Positions 5,830-14,647 of a stretch of DNA of 53,512 nucleotides are shown in pieces. Origin of the DNA: Candidatus Woesearchaeota archaeon (GTDB taxonomy: Archaea; Nanobdellota; Nanobdellia; Woesearchaeales; JACPBV01). A program made the position numbers and the translations under genes. Numbering within the stretch: position 1 is the stretch's first letter; each line of letters starts with the position of its first letter. Location of the stretch: contig JAHWHQ010000035.1 of the NCBI GenBank assembly GCA_019323195.1, forward strand, positions 1-53,512, in the 5' to 3' direction. The notes beneath the pieces are model-generated. The model was not told the origin of the DNA and ran no database searches. It worked only from the letters and a program-made list of their open reading frames with translations.

Positions 5830-8115
5830 ATGGCTTTGTTCAATAAAAAACCTTTTTCATACGATATAATCAGGGAAGGGGAGGATGTTATCCTTCAGGT
5901 CAATTGCGAGAACTACTCAAGGGTGCCTTCCCTGGAGGATGACCCTGTCGCGATGTCCAAGACCATAGACATACTGAACCAGGTCGGGACGATAACAAAG
6001 ATCGTGTATTTCCAGAGGAGGAATATAGAGTATGACTACTCGCAGACAGCGCTTATAAAGGAGATAGGGGACCTCTACAAGAAACTGCTGAAGCAGAGGG
6101 AGATCTTCAGGTATGATGCGTTTGTCTATGACAGGGCGTGCACAAAATGCGTCGATAAGTGGTATTCTGACATGAGGGATGTGCTTTCAAACATGCTCAG
6201 GTCAGACCCGATAGGGGCCTATGTTGAGCTGAAGAGGATGCTGAGGGATGAGGGCATAAAAGAGCAGAAGGCAGCAGACCAGAGGTGCAGGAACTGCGAG
6301 AGGAAATACATGGCCCTGGTGAGCAGGGTTGCACAGCTTCTGGAGAAGACAAGGATAATATCGATAGCAAAGCCTCACCTTGCAGGCTATAAGGTGGGGT
6401 CAAGGGACGTGTACAGGATGATCTTTAAGCCGCTGATAAAGCCGGACTTTCTTTTCACGAAGCTCATGTCAAAGTTTCCTGAGGACGGGGAGGAGCTGGA
6501 CTCTTATATGGTAGACAATACTGAAATTACCATCTTTAACCTGCAGGATACTATACAGCACCTTTACCACATTAACCCTACTGAGTTCAGGCTTAGCGAG
6601 GACCAGTATGAGATACTTGATTCTGCAAGGAAGATAATGACAGAGCACAAGCCGAAAAGGTCTGAGTTTGTGGACCCTGAAAGGATGAGGGCTGTGTTCT
6701 ATAATATCGGCCATGACCTTATAGATGAGCTGGCAGAGTTCAAGAAGATAAGGATGACAAGCAGGGAGATAGACGAGCTTACAAACATCCTTGTAAGGTA
6801 TACAGTAGGGTTCGGCCTTATAGAGATCCTGCTGAAGGATGAGAAGATCCAGGACATAACGATAAACTCGCCGATGGGTGAGATGCCTATATTTGTCGTC
6901 CATGAGGAGTTCGGGGACTGCAAGACCAACATAATGCCTACAGGGACAGAGGCGGACTCATGGGCGTCAAAGCTGAGGATGATCTCAGGAAGGCCGCTTG
7001 ATGAGGCAAACCCGATACTGGATACAGAGCTTATAATACCTGGGGCAAGAAGCAGGGTCTCTGTAATAACATCCCCGCTGGACCCTACAGGACTGGCGTA
7101 CGCCTTCAGGAGGCACAGGGACAGGCCGTGGACACTTCCCCTGTTCATACATAATAAGATGCTGAACCCTTTAGGCGCAGGGGTGCTGAGCTTCCTTGTC
7201 GACGGGTCAAGGACGATGCTTGTTGCTGGGACAAGGTCTGCTGGAAAAACTTCGCTGCTTGGAGCGATGCTGACAGAGATCATGAGGAATTACCGCATAA
7301 TAACGATAGAGGATACGCTGGAGCTGCCGGGGGAGTCGTTGAGGAAATTAGGCTATAATATCCAGCAGATGAAGGTGGCCTCGGCGATGACAAAGGCTAC
7401 TGCAGAGGTTTCGGCAGAGGAGGGGATAAGGACGACGTTAAGGATGGGGGATTCATGCCTTATCGTGGGAGAGGTGAGGTCTTCAGAGGCAAGGTCACTT
7501 TACGAGGCGATGAGGGTAGGGGCACTGGCAAATGTGGTGGCAGGGACAATACACGGGGATTCGCCGTACGGGGTCTTTGACAGGGTTGTCAATGACCTGG
7601 AGGTGCCTAGGACAAGCTTTAAGGCTACGGACATAGTGGTGGTGGCAAACCCGATACGCTCGGCAGACGGCCTGCACAGATGGAGGAGGGTTACGCAGAT
7701 AACAGAGGTAAGGAAACACTGGGAGCAGGACCCCTTGCTTGAAAACGGGTTTTCTGACCTGATGAAGTATGACAGCAAATCAGACGAGCTGCAGCCGTCA
7801 GATGACATGATAAACGGCGAGTCTGAGATACTTAAGTCGATAGCAGGGTCTGTGAAGGAATGGGCAGGCAACTGGGATGCTGTGTGGGATAATATACTCC
7901 TGAGAACAAAAATTAAGGAGACTATAGTCGATTTTGCTGTAAAGCAGAAAGAGCTGTCGCTTCTTGAGGCGCCTTTTGTCATACAGTGCAATGACGAGTT
8001 TCATAAGATATCGGATAATGTGAAGGAAGAGATAGGGTCGTTGGATTCAAAAAGGATATTTTTCGAGTGGAACGAATGGCTCAGAAGAAGCATAAAAAAG
8101 AAAAAGATGAGCTAA
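5830..8115 (+). CDS. Type II/IV secretion (archaeal pilus) ATPase with N-terminal zinc site
   Basis: 761 residues. Motifs of the GspE/PilB/FlaI/TadA superfamily: N-terminal linker region ending in the active domain start (QDITINSPMGEMPIFV), Walker A GTRSAGKTS (about 467-475), the Asp box ITIEDTLELP (about 494-503), Walker B with LIVGEVRSSEARSLYEAMR (about 544-562), and the His box AGTIHGDSPYGVFDRV. Cys pairs C104/C107 and C153/C156 suggest a zinc-bound insert near the N-terminus. It powers assembly of type IV pilus-like filaments at the membrane. The next gene, 7 bases on, is the matching TadC/FlaJ-like platform. No pilin gene is obvious nearby. Archaellum identity is unlikely because no other fla genes are present. 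Confidence 0.92.
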   Translation: MALFNKKPFSYDIIREGEDVILQVNCENYSRVPSLEDDPVAMSKTIDILNQVGTITKIVYFQRRNIEYDYSQTALIKEIGDLYKKLLKQREIFRYDAFVYDRACTKCVDKWYSDMRDVLSNMLRSDPIGAYVELKRMLRDEGIKEQKAADQRCRNCERKYMALVSRVAQLLEKTRIISIAKPHLAGYKVGSRDVYRMIFKPLIKPDFLFTKLMSKFPEDGEELDSYMVDNTEITIFNLQDTIQHLYHINPTEFRLSEDQYEILDSARKIMTEHKPKRSEFVDPERMRAVFYNIGHDLIDELAEFKKIRMTSREIDELTNILVRYTVGFGLIEILLKDEKIQDITINSPMGEMPIFVVHEEFGDCKTNIMPTGTEADSWASKLRMISGRPLDEANPILDTELIIPGARSRVSVITSPLDPTGLAYAFRRHRDRPWTLPLFIHNKMLNPLGAGVLSFLVDGSRTMLVAGTRSAGKTSLLGAMLTEIMRNYRIITIEDTLELPGESLRKLGYNIQQMKVASAMTKATAEVSAEEGIRTTLRMGDSCLIVGEVRSSEARSLYEAMRVGALANVVAGTIHGDSPYGVFDRVVNDLEVPRTSFKATDIVVVANPIRSADGLHRWRRVTQITEVRKHWEQDPLLENGFSDLMKYDSKSDELQPSDDMINGESEILKSIAGSVKEWAGNWDAVWDNILLRTKIKETIVDFAVKQKELSLLEAPFVIQCNDEFHKISDNVKEEIGSLDSKRIFFEWNEWLRRSIKKKKMS

Positions 8116-8122
8116 CCATAAA

Positions 8123-10306
8123 ATGCCTGCTAATAAGGACATAAAACAGCTGGTGGAAAGGTACAAGCAGAAGCTGGAAGAGGAACTGGGGGGCAGCGTT
8201 AAGGAGCCTCAGGGCCAGGATGAGAGGATAGTCACCAGGGAGTACATGGAGTTCAAGGAGGAATACCTGCCAGGGCATCTGACGTTCTATGAGAAGCTGT
8301 GCAACCTTTCTGAAAGCCTGGTCAGGATAAAGGCAGAAAAGAAGAGGGAGCAGGGACTTCAGGAGTCGATAAACATATGCCACCTTAATATCACGCCGGC
8401 AGGAGCAACGTCCTTTTCCATGGTAGCTCCTGTATTTTTTATCATTCTGATGTCTGTCATATCAATATTATTCCTGCATTCCTTTTTTTTTGTCCTATTT
8501 TTTATCATACTTGGTATCTCGCTGATAAAGCCGCTGTCAAGCCTGCCGGAATTCCTGGCAAATACATGGCGGCTTAAGGCGTCCAACCAGATGGTACTGT
8601 GCATATTCTATGTCGTGACATACATGAGGCATACATCCAACCTGGAGCTTGCCTTGAGGTTTGCATCCAACCATATCGCACCGCCACTCAGCCTTGACAT
8701 AAAGAAGATCATATGGGACCTGGAGACAGAAAGGTATTCCACGATAAGGGAGTCGCTGGAGGCGTACCTGCAGACATGGAGGAAATGGAACCTGGAGTTT
8801 ATCGAGGCGTTCCACCTTATAGAGGCATCGCTTTATGAGGGGGATGAGAAGACAAGGATATCTACCCTTGATAAGTCATTGGATGTCATACTGACAGAGA
8901 CATACGAGAGGATGCTGCACTATGCGCAGAACCTTAAGAGCCCAATAACGATGCTGCATATGCTGGGGATCATACTTCCTATACTTGGACTGGTGATACT
9001 GCCCCTTATCGTGAGCTTTTTGACTGATGTGAAATGGTATTATATATCCCTTATCTATAATATCGGGCTGCCTGTCATGGTATTTTACCTGGGAAAGACA
9101 ATACTTTCAAAAAGGCCGACAGGTTATGGAAGCACTGATATAAGCGAGCTTCCTGAATACAGGAAATATAGTGGGATATTGTTTAAGGTGGGAAGGAAGG
9201 AGGTGACGCTTTCCCCTGCTTACCTTGCTTTGATAATGGCATTGATGCTTTTTATCGTAGGGATAAGCCCGATATTCCTGCGTGCCTTTATCCCCAGTGA
9301 GGCAGGGCTTGGCTTTGGGGATTTTGACGAGACATCCACCTGCCAGAGGGCGTTCTGCCTGCTGGATTACCGCATGAGCGAGACCGGCAAGGTTTCAGGG
9401 CCTTTCGGCCTGGGGGCTTCATTGCTGAGCCTGTTTGTCACGATAAGCGCAGGCCTTTCCCTGGGGTATTACTTCAAGCTGAGGTCAAAGAACGTCATCA
9501 AGATAAGGAAAAAGACAGAGCAGATAGAGCAGGAATTTGCCTCGGGATTGTTCCAGCTTGGGAACAGGCTTGGGGACGGGCTGCCGGCTGAGACTGCGTT
9601 CGGGAAGGTAAGCAATGCCATGCAGGGGACTGTATCAGGCTCTTTTTTCCAGGCTGTCTCCATCAATATAAGGAAGCTGGGGATGGGGGTGGCTGAGGCG
9701 ATATTCGACCCAAGGCACGGGGCTTTAGTGCATTTTCCGTCTAACATTATAGAAAGCTCCATGAAGGTGCTTATCGAGTCAGTGAAGAAAGGGCCGAGGG
9801 TGGCGGCAATGGCGCTTATGAACATCTCAAGGTACATAAGGGAGATACATAAGGTTAACGAGCGCTTAAAAGACCTCATGGCAGAGGTTATATCCTCTAT
9901 GAACTCGCAGATAAAGTTTCTTACTCCTGTAATCGCAGGGATCGTAATTGGGATAACCTCTATGGTTACGACAATACTTGGGAAGCTGTCATTGCAGATG
10001 AAGGAGCTGACAACAGGGGCAGAGGAGGGCCTAAGCAGCGCTGTGGCAGGAGGCTTTTTCGGGCAGGGCGTGCCAACATATTTTTTCCAGATAATCGTTG
10101 GCATATACGTTGTGCAAATAACATATATCCTGACAGTGCTGTCGAACGGCATAGAGAACGGCTCTGACAAGCTGAACGAGAGGTACCTGCTGGGGAAGAA
10201 CCTGGTAAGGTCAACACTGCTGTACTGCATCGTCGCTTCGGCTATTATGATTATATTCAACATGATCGCTAATAAGATAATGCTGGTCAGCCTGATAGGC
10301 GGGTAG
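8123..10306 (+). CDS. TadC/FlaJ-like pilus assembly membrane platform protein
   Basis: 727 residues. Two type II secretion F-type domains are seen: the first after the membrane hairpin at about 95-135 (NTWRLKASNQMVLCIFYVVTYMRHTSNLELALRF), the second after the central helices (EQEFASGLFQLGNRLGDGLPAETAF). About nine transmembrane helices are spread through the protein, the last at the C-terminus. One outer loop carries two Cys (STCQRAFCLLDY). The protein anchors the pilus and couples to the ATPase encoded immediately upstream. The doubled F domain and length match archaeal FlaJ/TadC-like proteins. An antisense open frame of 418 codons across its 3' half is a compositional shadow. Confidence 0.9.
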   Translation: MPANKDIKQLVERYKQKLEEELGGSVKEPQGQDERIVTREYMEFKEEYLPGHLTFYEKLCNLSESLVRIKAEKKREQGLQESINICHLNITPAGATSFSMVAPVFFIILMSVISILFLHSFFFVLFFIILGISLIKPLSSLPEFLANTWRLKASNQMVLCIFYVVTYMRHTSNLELALRFASNHIAPPLSLDIKKIIWDLETERYSTIRESLEAYLQTWRKWNLEFIEAFHLIEASLYEGDEKTRISTLDKSLDVILTETYERMLHYAQNLKSPITMLHMLGIILPILGLVILPLIVSFLTDVKWYYISLIYNIGLPVMVFYLGKTILSKRPTGYGSTDISELPEYRKYSGILFKVGRKEVTLSPAYLALIMALMLFIVGISPIFLRAFIPSEAGLGFGDFDETSTCQRAFCLLDYRMSETGKVSGPFGLGASLLSLFVTISAGLSLGYYFKLRSKNVIKIRKKTEQIEQEFASGLFQLGNRLGDGLPAETAFGKVSNAMQGTVSGSFFQAVSINIRKLGMGVAEAIFDPRHGALVHFPSNIIESSMKVLIESVKKGPRVAAMALMNISRYIREIHKVNERLKDLMAEVISSMNSQIKFLTPVIAGIVIGITSMVTTILGKLSLQMKELTTGAEEGLSSAVAGGFFGQGVPTYFFQIIVGIYVVQITYILTVLSNGIENGSDKLNERYLLGKNLVRSTLLYCIVASAIMIIFNMIANKIMLVSLIGG

Positions 10307-10375
10307 ATTTCTTGCAGAGGAATGAGAATTGCAGGGCAGCTAGGGGAATAAACCGATAAAAATATAAAATAATCT

Positions 10376-11074
10376 ATGATACAGGGTATAATGCGCAATT
10401 TATGGGATAATCTTGCAGGGTATTTTAGTGGTTCTAATGCCAGCTCCTCGGACAATATTGAAATCATTGAGCCTGTTCTTATAGAGGAGCTCAAAAAGAT
10501 AGATAATCTCAATCTGATTGATTTTGGCTGCGGTTCCGGTAATTTCTGTAAAAGGGTATCTCCTTTTGCCAGAAGGGTTCTTGGGATAGACAGCTCAAAG
10601 GAGATGATAAAGACTGCCAAGGAGAAGAACAAATCAGGCAATACAGAATTTACCAACAAGCCTATATATGACCTGGACATATCCTCCTTTAATGTACTAA
10701 ACGCAGAGTTTGTTACAGAATTCATGCCAGACGAGGAGCTATCCTATCTTTTGGATTATCTTGCCAAAAGCAGCATAAGAAAGATATTAATGGCTAACGA
10801 CAGGTATGAATTCATCAAGGAGACCATAAAAAGAAAAGTAGCGAATTATGGCATTGATGATGGTGGCTATACCATAAATCTGAATGGGAATATAATCAGG
10901 ATATACCCCCGCTCATCCGGTTTGTTGAAAAGCATGTTCCAGAGAAGGGGTTTTGAGCTGGAGAGGCTGGAGGAGTTGGGCTTTCCTGAGGAATTTCTTA
11001 AAAGATTCCCTGAGATGAGGGAAAGAAGTATAGGCATGGATGCATACAGCGTTTTTGTTTTTGGGAGGAAATAA
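10376..11074 (+). CDS. Class I SAM-dependent methyltransferase, substrate unknown
   Basis: 232 residues. Motif I is LIDFGCGSGNFCKRVSP (about 42-58), motif II acidic residue in VLGIDSSKEMIKTAKEK, and a putative motif IV region LNAEFVTEFMPDEELSYLL. This is the Methyltransf_11/25 type, acting on small molecules or proteins more often than on nucleic acid. The C-terminal half includes NGNIIRIYPRSSGLLKSMFQRRGFELERLEELGFP, typical of the ubiE-like fold end. The start ATG 10376 is used here; a second ATG 15 bases downstream (10391) is possible. It is a stand-alone gene following the pilus operon after 69 bases. Confidence 0.8.
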   Translation: MIQGIMRNLWDNLAGYFSGSNASSSDNIEIIEPVLIEELKKIDNLNLIDFGCGSGNFCKRVSPFARRVLGIDSSKEMIKTAKEKNKSGNTEFTNKPIYDLDISSFNVLNAEFVTEFMPDEELSYLLDYLAKSSIRKILMANDRYEFIKETIKRKVANYGIDDGGYTINLNGNIIRIYPRSSGLLKSMFQRRGFELERLEELGFPEEFLKRFPEMRERSIGMDAYSVFVFGRK

Positions 11075-11125
11075 GATATATTACTCCAAGAAATTGATGT
11101 TCACTAATCTTCTTAGGAATAGCTA

Positions 11126-11809
11126 TTAGCTTAAGGAATATTTGTCATCCAAAGATGCAGCGATATAGCCCGTTATGGCAAACACCAGGGCAAATTCGCA
11201 ATAAATCGAAGGGAACATGATCCTGTAAGCAGGGAATATGGCTATGAACAGTAATGCAGGTAAAGTGCTGATAAGCACCGCGGAAATTCCTATAAGGTAT
11301 AGCCTTCTTCTCATTCTGTTTCTCTCTTTCTTGCATCTGTTCCATATTAAACAGCACGCAATTGAAATATACCCGAAATAATAAAGAAAGTAAATGAAAA
11401 ACAGGACATTTCCTGGATTAAGTAAGATGTTTCTGACTGTAATGAAGACAGCATGGCATGTTCCTCCTGTCACGAATCTCTCCTGCGATAATGGAAGCAT
11501 TGCAAAAATCAGAGCCGGAACGTATAATGGGAGGGGCTTCCTTTTGGAATGGATGAGCCTAAGGGCAAAATGAAGCCCGACAGCAGGCAATAGGGTATAT
11601 GCGATGAACCCCAGCGAACCCCAAAGAACAAAATTATCTGAGGTGCATAGCATGAACTCTGTAAGCTGGTAGAATCCCAGAATAAAAATGAAAAGCGCTG
11701 TAAACCTGGAAACTATCGATCTCCTGAACCTGAGCAGTATAATCGTCCCTATGGCAAATTCAACCAAGGAGGTTATGATTGAAACATGGGGGCTGAAGCA
11801 CATAACCAT
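11126..11809 (-). CDS. Seven-helix membrane protein, function unknown
   Basis: 227 residues with about seven hydrophobic helices and short polar loops. The first helix begins FSPHVSIITSLVEFAIGTIIL, and a Cys-rich loop (RFVTGGTCHAVFITV) follows the middle helices; a basic loop CKKERNRMRRRLY lies before the last two. The arrangement resembles 7TM sensor input domains without an attached kinase. The gene is monocistronic on the minus strand. The region upstream of its start holds copy 2 of the double-hairpin element and then an intron-containing tRNA gene. No family can be named. Confidence 0.65.
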   Translation of the reverse strand: MVMCFSPHVSIITSLVEFAIGTIILLRFRRSIVSRFTALFIFILGFYQLTEFMLCTSDNFVLWGSLGFIAYTLLPAVGLHFALRLIHSKRKPLPLYVPALIFAMLPLSQERFVTGGTCHAVFITVRNILLNPGNVLFFIYFLYYFGYISIACCLIWNRCKKERNRMRRRLYLIGISAVLISTLPALLFIAIFPAYRIMFPSIYCEFALVFAITGYIAASLDDKYSLS

Positions 11810-11845
11810 GATAGAATCCTTATCCTATATTAAGTTAATGGAAAT

Positions 11846-11935
11846 ATAGAGAAAGACAAAAATAGGTTATAATTTGTTTGTCTTTCTCTATTTAGTAGCG
11901 GCTATTTATTATAACTTACTTTAGTCCGCTACTAA
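11846..11935 (+). ncRNA. Double-hairpin element, copy 2
   Basis: Hairpin 1: perfect 15-bp stem 11846-11860 / 11877-11891 with a 16-base loop. Hairpin 2: perfect 10-bp stem 11892-11901 / 11926-11935 with a 24-base loop. Loop 1 shares ATAATTT followed by G with copy 1 (4368-4455); loop 2 shares CTAT and TTACTT. The inner part of stem 1 (AAGACAAA) is conserved, its outer part and the whole of stem 2 differ but keep pairing. It lies between the 5' end of a membrane-protein gene and the 3' end of a tRNA gene, both on the minus strand. Confidence 0.55.
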
Positions 11936-11981
11936 TACAGAGGAAATGAGCTTCATTTTTAGGCAGTAAAAAAGAAAAAAA

Positions 11982-12126
11982 TGGGACCTGCGGAATTTGA
12001 ATCCGCGACACCTAGATCTCTGATAATCATCGGCAGATGCCTCATCAGATCTTTTCTGCTCTGGTCTGGAATCTTCAGTTTCACCTTTTTAAAAACTAGT
12101 GCTCTCCCAGGCTGAGCTAAGGTCCC
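11982..12126 (-). tRNA. Intron-containing tRNA, probably tRNA-Lys(UUU)
   Basis: On the minus strand the acceptor stem GGGACCT pairs with AGGTCCC, discriminator A at 11982. The D arm is GCTC-loop-GAGC with the GG of the D loop present; the T arm is GCGGA-TTCAAAT-TCCGC. Between D and T arms are about 95 bases, so an intron near 70 bases interrupts the anticodon loop. The 5' exon runs into CTAGTTTTTAA and the 3' exon ends TCTAG before the variable loop GTGTC, which together match archaeal tRNA-Lys bodies. Exact splice sites are uncertain: the anticodon stem forms CTAG/CTAG plus one unpaired or mismatched position, so the anticodon must be confirmed. Confidence 0.8.
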
Positions 12127-12189
12127 ATCAGGGATAAAGAATAAGGAAACCATATATAAACTTTATTGTTGCATCCCTATGTTAAAGGC

Positions 12190-13101
12190 TCATGTACTGA
12201 ATTCTTGAGTTGATTCCTCAAATTCACCCATATTAAAGGCTTTACGGAAAGCTAAGATAACAGCCCTGATCTTAACATCGGCATATCTTGGTCTTAACTT
12301 TTTTATCATCTTGTAAAGCAGATCATCATTTTCAATCAAGTCCTCCAACCTTTTTATGCCCTCAGTGATGTCCTCGCTTCTTAATAATTGAACTCTATCA
12401 ACAAGTTCAGAGAATATGTCTTCTCCAAGTCTCCTATAATGGTGTTTGGAGCCCTCTCTCATTTTTTCAGAAATATCTCTGGCAAATTTCTCCTCTTCAC
12501 TCTCGATCTCCTCTTTGAGCTCTTCTTGAAGCAGAACAGCCCTTACAAATCTTGATATAGCTTCATTTGTTGATTTATTGAAGAGTTCCTTCCTGAAAGG
12601 TTTGTAGAGTTCATCCTCATGATAGAATATGAGCTTAAAAAGGTGCTTCAAGAGCTTTTCTACATTAGGAGGCCATTCCTTAATTAGCTCTATCAGATGC
12701 AGCTCTATTTCCAGAACATCATAGGTTTCGCCAAAGAGCTTTACAAGCGCCTCTTTTTTGCGCTTCTCATAGAGAAAAATTTGAGATAAGCTTTCAATCT
12801 CCTTAATTTCTTTTAGGCGTCCCATATCATCTAATATCTCTTCCTCTAGTTTTTTCTCATCTCCTATAGTTATTAGATCAGGAGAGATCAATGACTCTAT
12901 TTTTTCCAATATGGGAAGAATTTCGTTAGAAGCTGGTGGCGCCTTCCTCATATTTGCAGGCGAGAACTTCTTACACAGTTGTTCTCTTTGTTTCCAGTTG
13001 GATATATGCTGCTCCCATAGAGGAATGCATTTTTCATTATCAACAGCCAGCTCTTTAGCTATATCTTTCTTATCCCCAAAAATATGATTTAACAACCCCA
13101 T
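12190..13101 (-). CDS. Helical hypothetical protein, member of a local paralog pair
   Basis: 303 residues, almost entirely charged amphipathic helices (for example ELKEEIESEEEKFARDISEKMREG). The N-terminus LLNHIFGDKKDIAKELAVDNEKCIPLWEQHI resembles the N-terminus of the gene at 14747 (YLNRIFGSVEDIAKNEVMDDNTILGKWEDYL), so the two are diverged paralogs, encoded on opposite strands about 1.6 kb apart. No signal peptide or membrane helix. The role is unknown; an all-helical scaffold or regulator is compatible. The AT-rich composition of this region (12.2-15.7 kb, excluding the OB-fold gene) differs from flanking housekeeping genes. Confidence 0.7.
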   Translation of the reverse strand: MGLLNHIFGDKKDIAKELAVDNEKCIPLWEQHISNWKQREQLCKKFSPANMRKAPPASNEILPILEKIESLISPDLITIGDEKKLEEEILDDMGRLKEIKEIESLSQIFLYEKRKKEALVKLFGETYDVLEIELHLIELIKEWPPNVEKLLKHLFKLIFYHEDELYKPFRKELFNKSTNEAISRFVRAVLLQEELKEEIESEEEKFARDISEKMREGSKHHYRRLGEDIFSELVDRVQLLRSEDITEGIKRLEDLIENDDLLYKMIKKLRPRYADVKIRAVILAFRKAFNMGEFEESTQEFST

Positions 13102-13166
13102 ATAAGAATTAAGAACAATAAGATATATTAATAAATCTTTCTTTAAACGAGCCTATCTCTAAAAGA

Positions 13167-13574
13167 TTAATATACTATCTCTTCTTCGTCTTTAATAATC
13201 TCTTCATCCTGCCCTTCTTCAGAACCAGTATCTTCTTCACCGCCTTCTGCGGGTTTTTTATCATTGGTAGCGGGCTTTTCACTGCCTTCTTCAAGGACCT
13301 CAAGCTGGCCGAACTTTCCTGTCGAAAGCTGCTTCTCTCCCTGCCATTCGCTTACCCAGCCGTTTATTATGTGGATCTTGCTCCCTACATTGACCTGGTC
13401 AACCTGCTCGTTCCATAAGGTCAGTGTTATCTCTCCTGAAGAATCCTTTATCTTGGCGTTGCAGACCCTTCCTTTTTTTCCGAACTTCTCAAACTCCCTT
13501 ACATCGCCTTTCTCAGTGACCTGGGCTATGATGTCAACCTGGCCCTGCCTTGCCTGTAGGTCTTTTATCTCCAT
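13167..13574 (-). CDS. OB-fold single-stranded nucleic acid-binding protein (RPA-like)
   Basis: 135 residues. An RPA70-type OB fold spans about residues 8-92: GQVDIIAQVTEKGDVREFEKFGKKGRVCNAKIKDSSGEITLTLWNEQVDQVNVGSKIHIINGWVSEWQGEKQLSTG. The D-x-S-G-E-I-x-L-T-L-W-N signature is characteristic of archaeal single-stranded DNA-binding proteins. The last 40 residues are strongly acidic (EEDTGSEEGQDEEIIKDEEEIVY), like the acidic tail of SSB proteins that recruits partners. It probably coats ssDNA during replication and repair. The start ATG is consistent with a short leader. Confidence 0.88.
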   Translation of the reverse strand: MEIKDLQARQGQVDIIAQVTEKGDVREFEKFGKKGRVCNAKIKDSSGEITLTLWNEQVDQVNVGSKIHIINGWVSEWQGEKQLSTGKFGQLEVLEEGSEKPATNDKKPAEGGEEDTGSEEGQDEEIIKDEEEIVY

Positions 13575-13664
13575 TTTAGCTTAAGAAATTCAGCTTTTTT
13601 TATAAATGTTTTTACTTTTGGATGAGTTAAGCTTTAAAAGATATATCAAATTCTTTATTAAAGT

Positions 13665-14600
13665 ATGGTTAATATAGATGTTGATGGATTTGCGGAAAAG
13701 GTTGAAGAATATCATCATGAACCAGACAGACCACAAGAATGGTTTTATCTGCCTGGAAGACTTAACTTGGATGACAGATCTATAGAATCTAAATTGTGCT
13801 CTCCATTTGAGGTTAATATAAAACTTGGAGGAGGTTCTTATCCTTTTATAGAAAGGACTGGAATTAGTTTTGATTATACTATTAAATTAGTTATGCTCCT
13901 GTTGGAAAGGGCATATAGGGGGTTGTTAGACGGATCTTGCATAAGCGATTACGCAAAAGCGGTTGCTGAGGCTATGAAAAATTTTGCAGAGCCATTCCCT
14001 GATGAACAGAGCACTAGGTGTTATCCCCATTTTTTATTGCATGGCATTGCATTACCAACTATGGAGGAGGTTATTTGCAAGATTTATTCAAACAGCAGGA
14101 TTATTCATGAAACACTTAAAACAAGAGAAGGGATAAAGAACAAACATGGGACGCAGCTTCTTGATGGTGATCTTCAGCTAACGATGAAGGATGGGCTTGT
14201 TGATGATTATTTTGGAATCGCTTATTTACTGGCTAAGCGAGATGCTGCTCTGTTGAGCAGTACATGGAACTATATCGCAAAAACAAGCTTCTTTGTGGAT
14301 AAAACGAAGAGTGAGATTTATGTGATGACAATTCAAGGATGTAAGTTTTGTGATATCAGTGGGGAAGATGAATATCAGAGGATAGTAGATATTCTTGAGA
14401 TGGGTCCAAGGCTATTTGTTCTTACTAAACTTAAGGATTTTGTAGAAGAGCAGGGCTTCAGGAAAATAAAGGTAATAAAACCAGAAGAACATCCCATGTT
14501 TATTGAAGGGCATAGGGGTTTTTTCGGCAATTATGAGCCTCTAATCAGAAAAGCAGGAATAACATCTGGGAATGGATGTTATTTAGAAAGCAGGCTATAA
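13665..14600 (+). CDS. Hypothetical protein of unknown family
   Basis: 311 residues, soluble, mixed alpha/beta. Segments that look constrained: DRPQEWFYLPGRL, PHFLLHGIALPTMEEVI, LQLTMKDGLVDDYFGIAYLLAKRDAALL, SEIYVMTIQGCKFCDI, and GFRKIKVIKPEEHPMFIEGHRGFFGNYEPLIRKAGIT. The latter half has the strand/helix order and IQG motif reminiscent of acyltransferase-like VirK/DUF535 proteins, but this is only a similarity of pattern. Cys pair CKFC could bind metal. Codon use is AT-rich. It is transcribed divergently from the OB-fold gene; a TTTAAA box about 30 bases upstream of the ATG suggests a leaderless mRNA. Confidence 0.65.
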   Translation: MVNIDVDGFAEKVEEYHHEPDRPQEWFYLPGRLNLDDRSIESKLCSPFEVNIKLGGGSYPFIERTGISFDYTIKLVMLLLERAYRGLLDGSCISDYAKAVAEAMKNFAEPFPDEQSTRCYPHFLLHGIALPTMEEVICKIYSNSRIIHETLKTREGIKNKHGTQLLDGDLQLTMKDGLVDDYFGIAYLLAKRDAALLSSTWNYIAKTSFFVDKTKSEIYVMTIQGCKFCDISGEDEYQRIVDILEMGPRLFVLTKLKDFVEEQGFRKIKVIKPEEHPMFIEGHRGFFGNYEPLIRKAGITSGNGCYLESRL

Positions 14601-14647
14601 ATTCTAAGCATCAGCGTTAGACATCTAAAGATACGGGTCTTTTATTA

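Noticed and set aside
9469..10725. 418-codon open frame on the minus strand
   Set aside because: It lies antisense to the TadC-like gene and the next methyltransferase; its translation is Ser/Ile/Leu-rich low complexity with no motif, as expected for a shadow frame of this codon usage.
12000..12090. C/D-box guide RNA inside the tRNA intron
   Set aside because: TGATGA and CGATGAT look like C and C' boxes, but matching D and D' boxes at proper spacing are not found.
11959..12153. 64-codon minus-strand frame
   Set aside because: It is simply the intron-containing tRNA read as protein.
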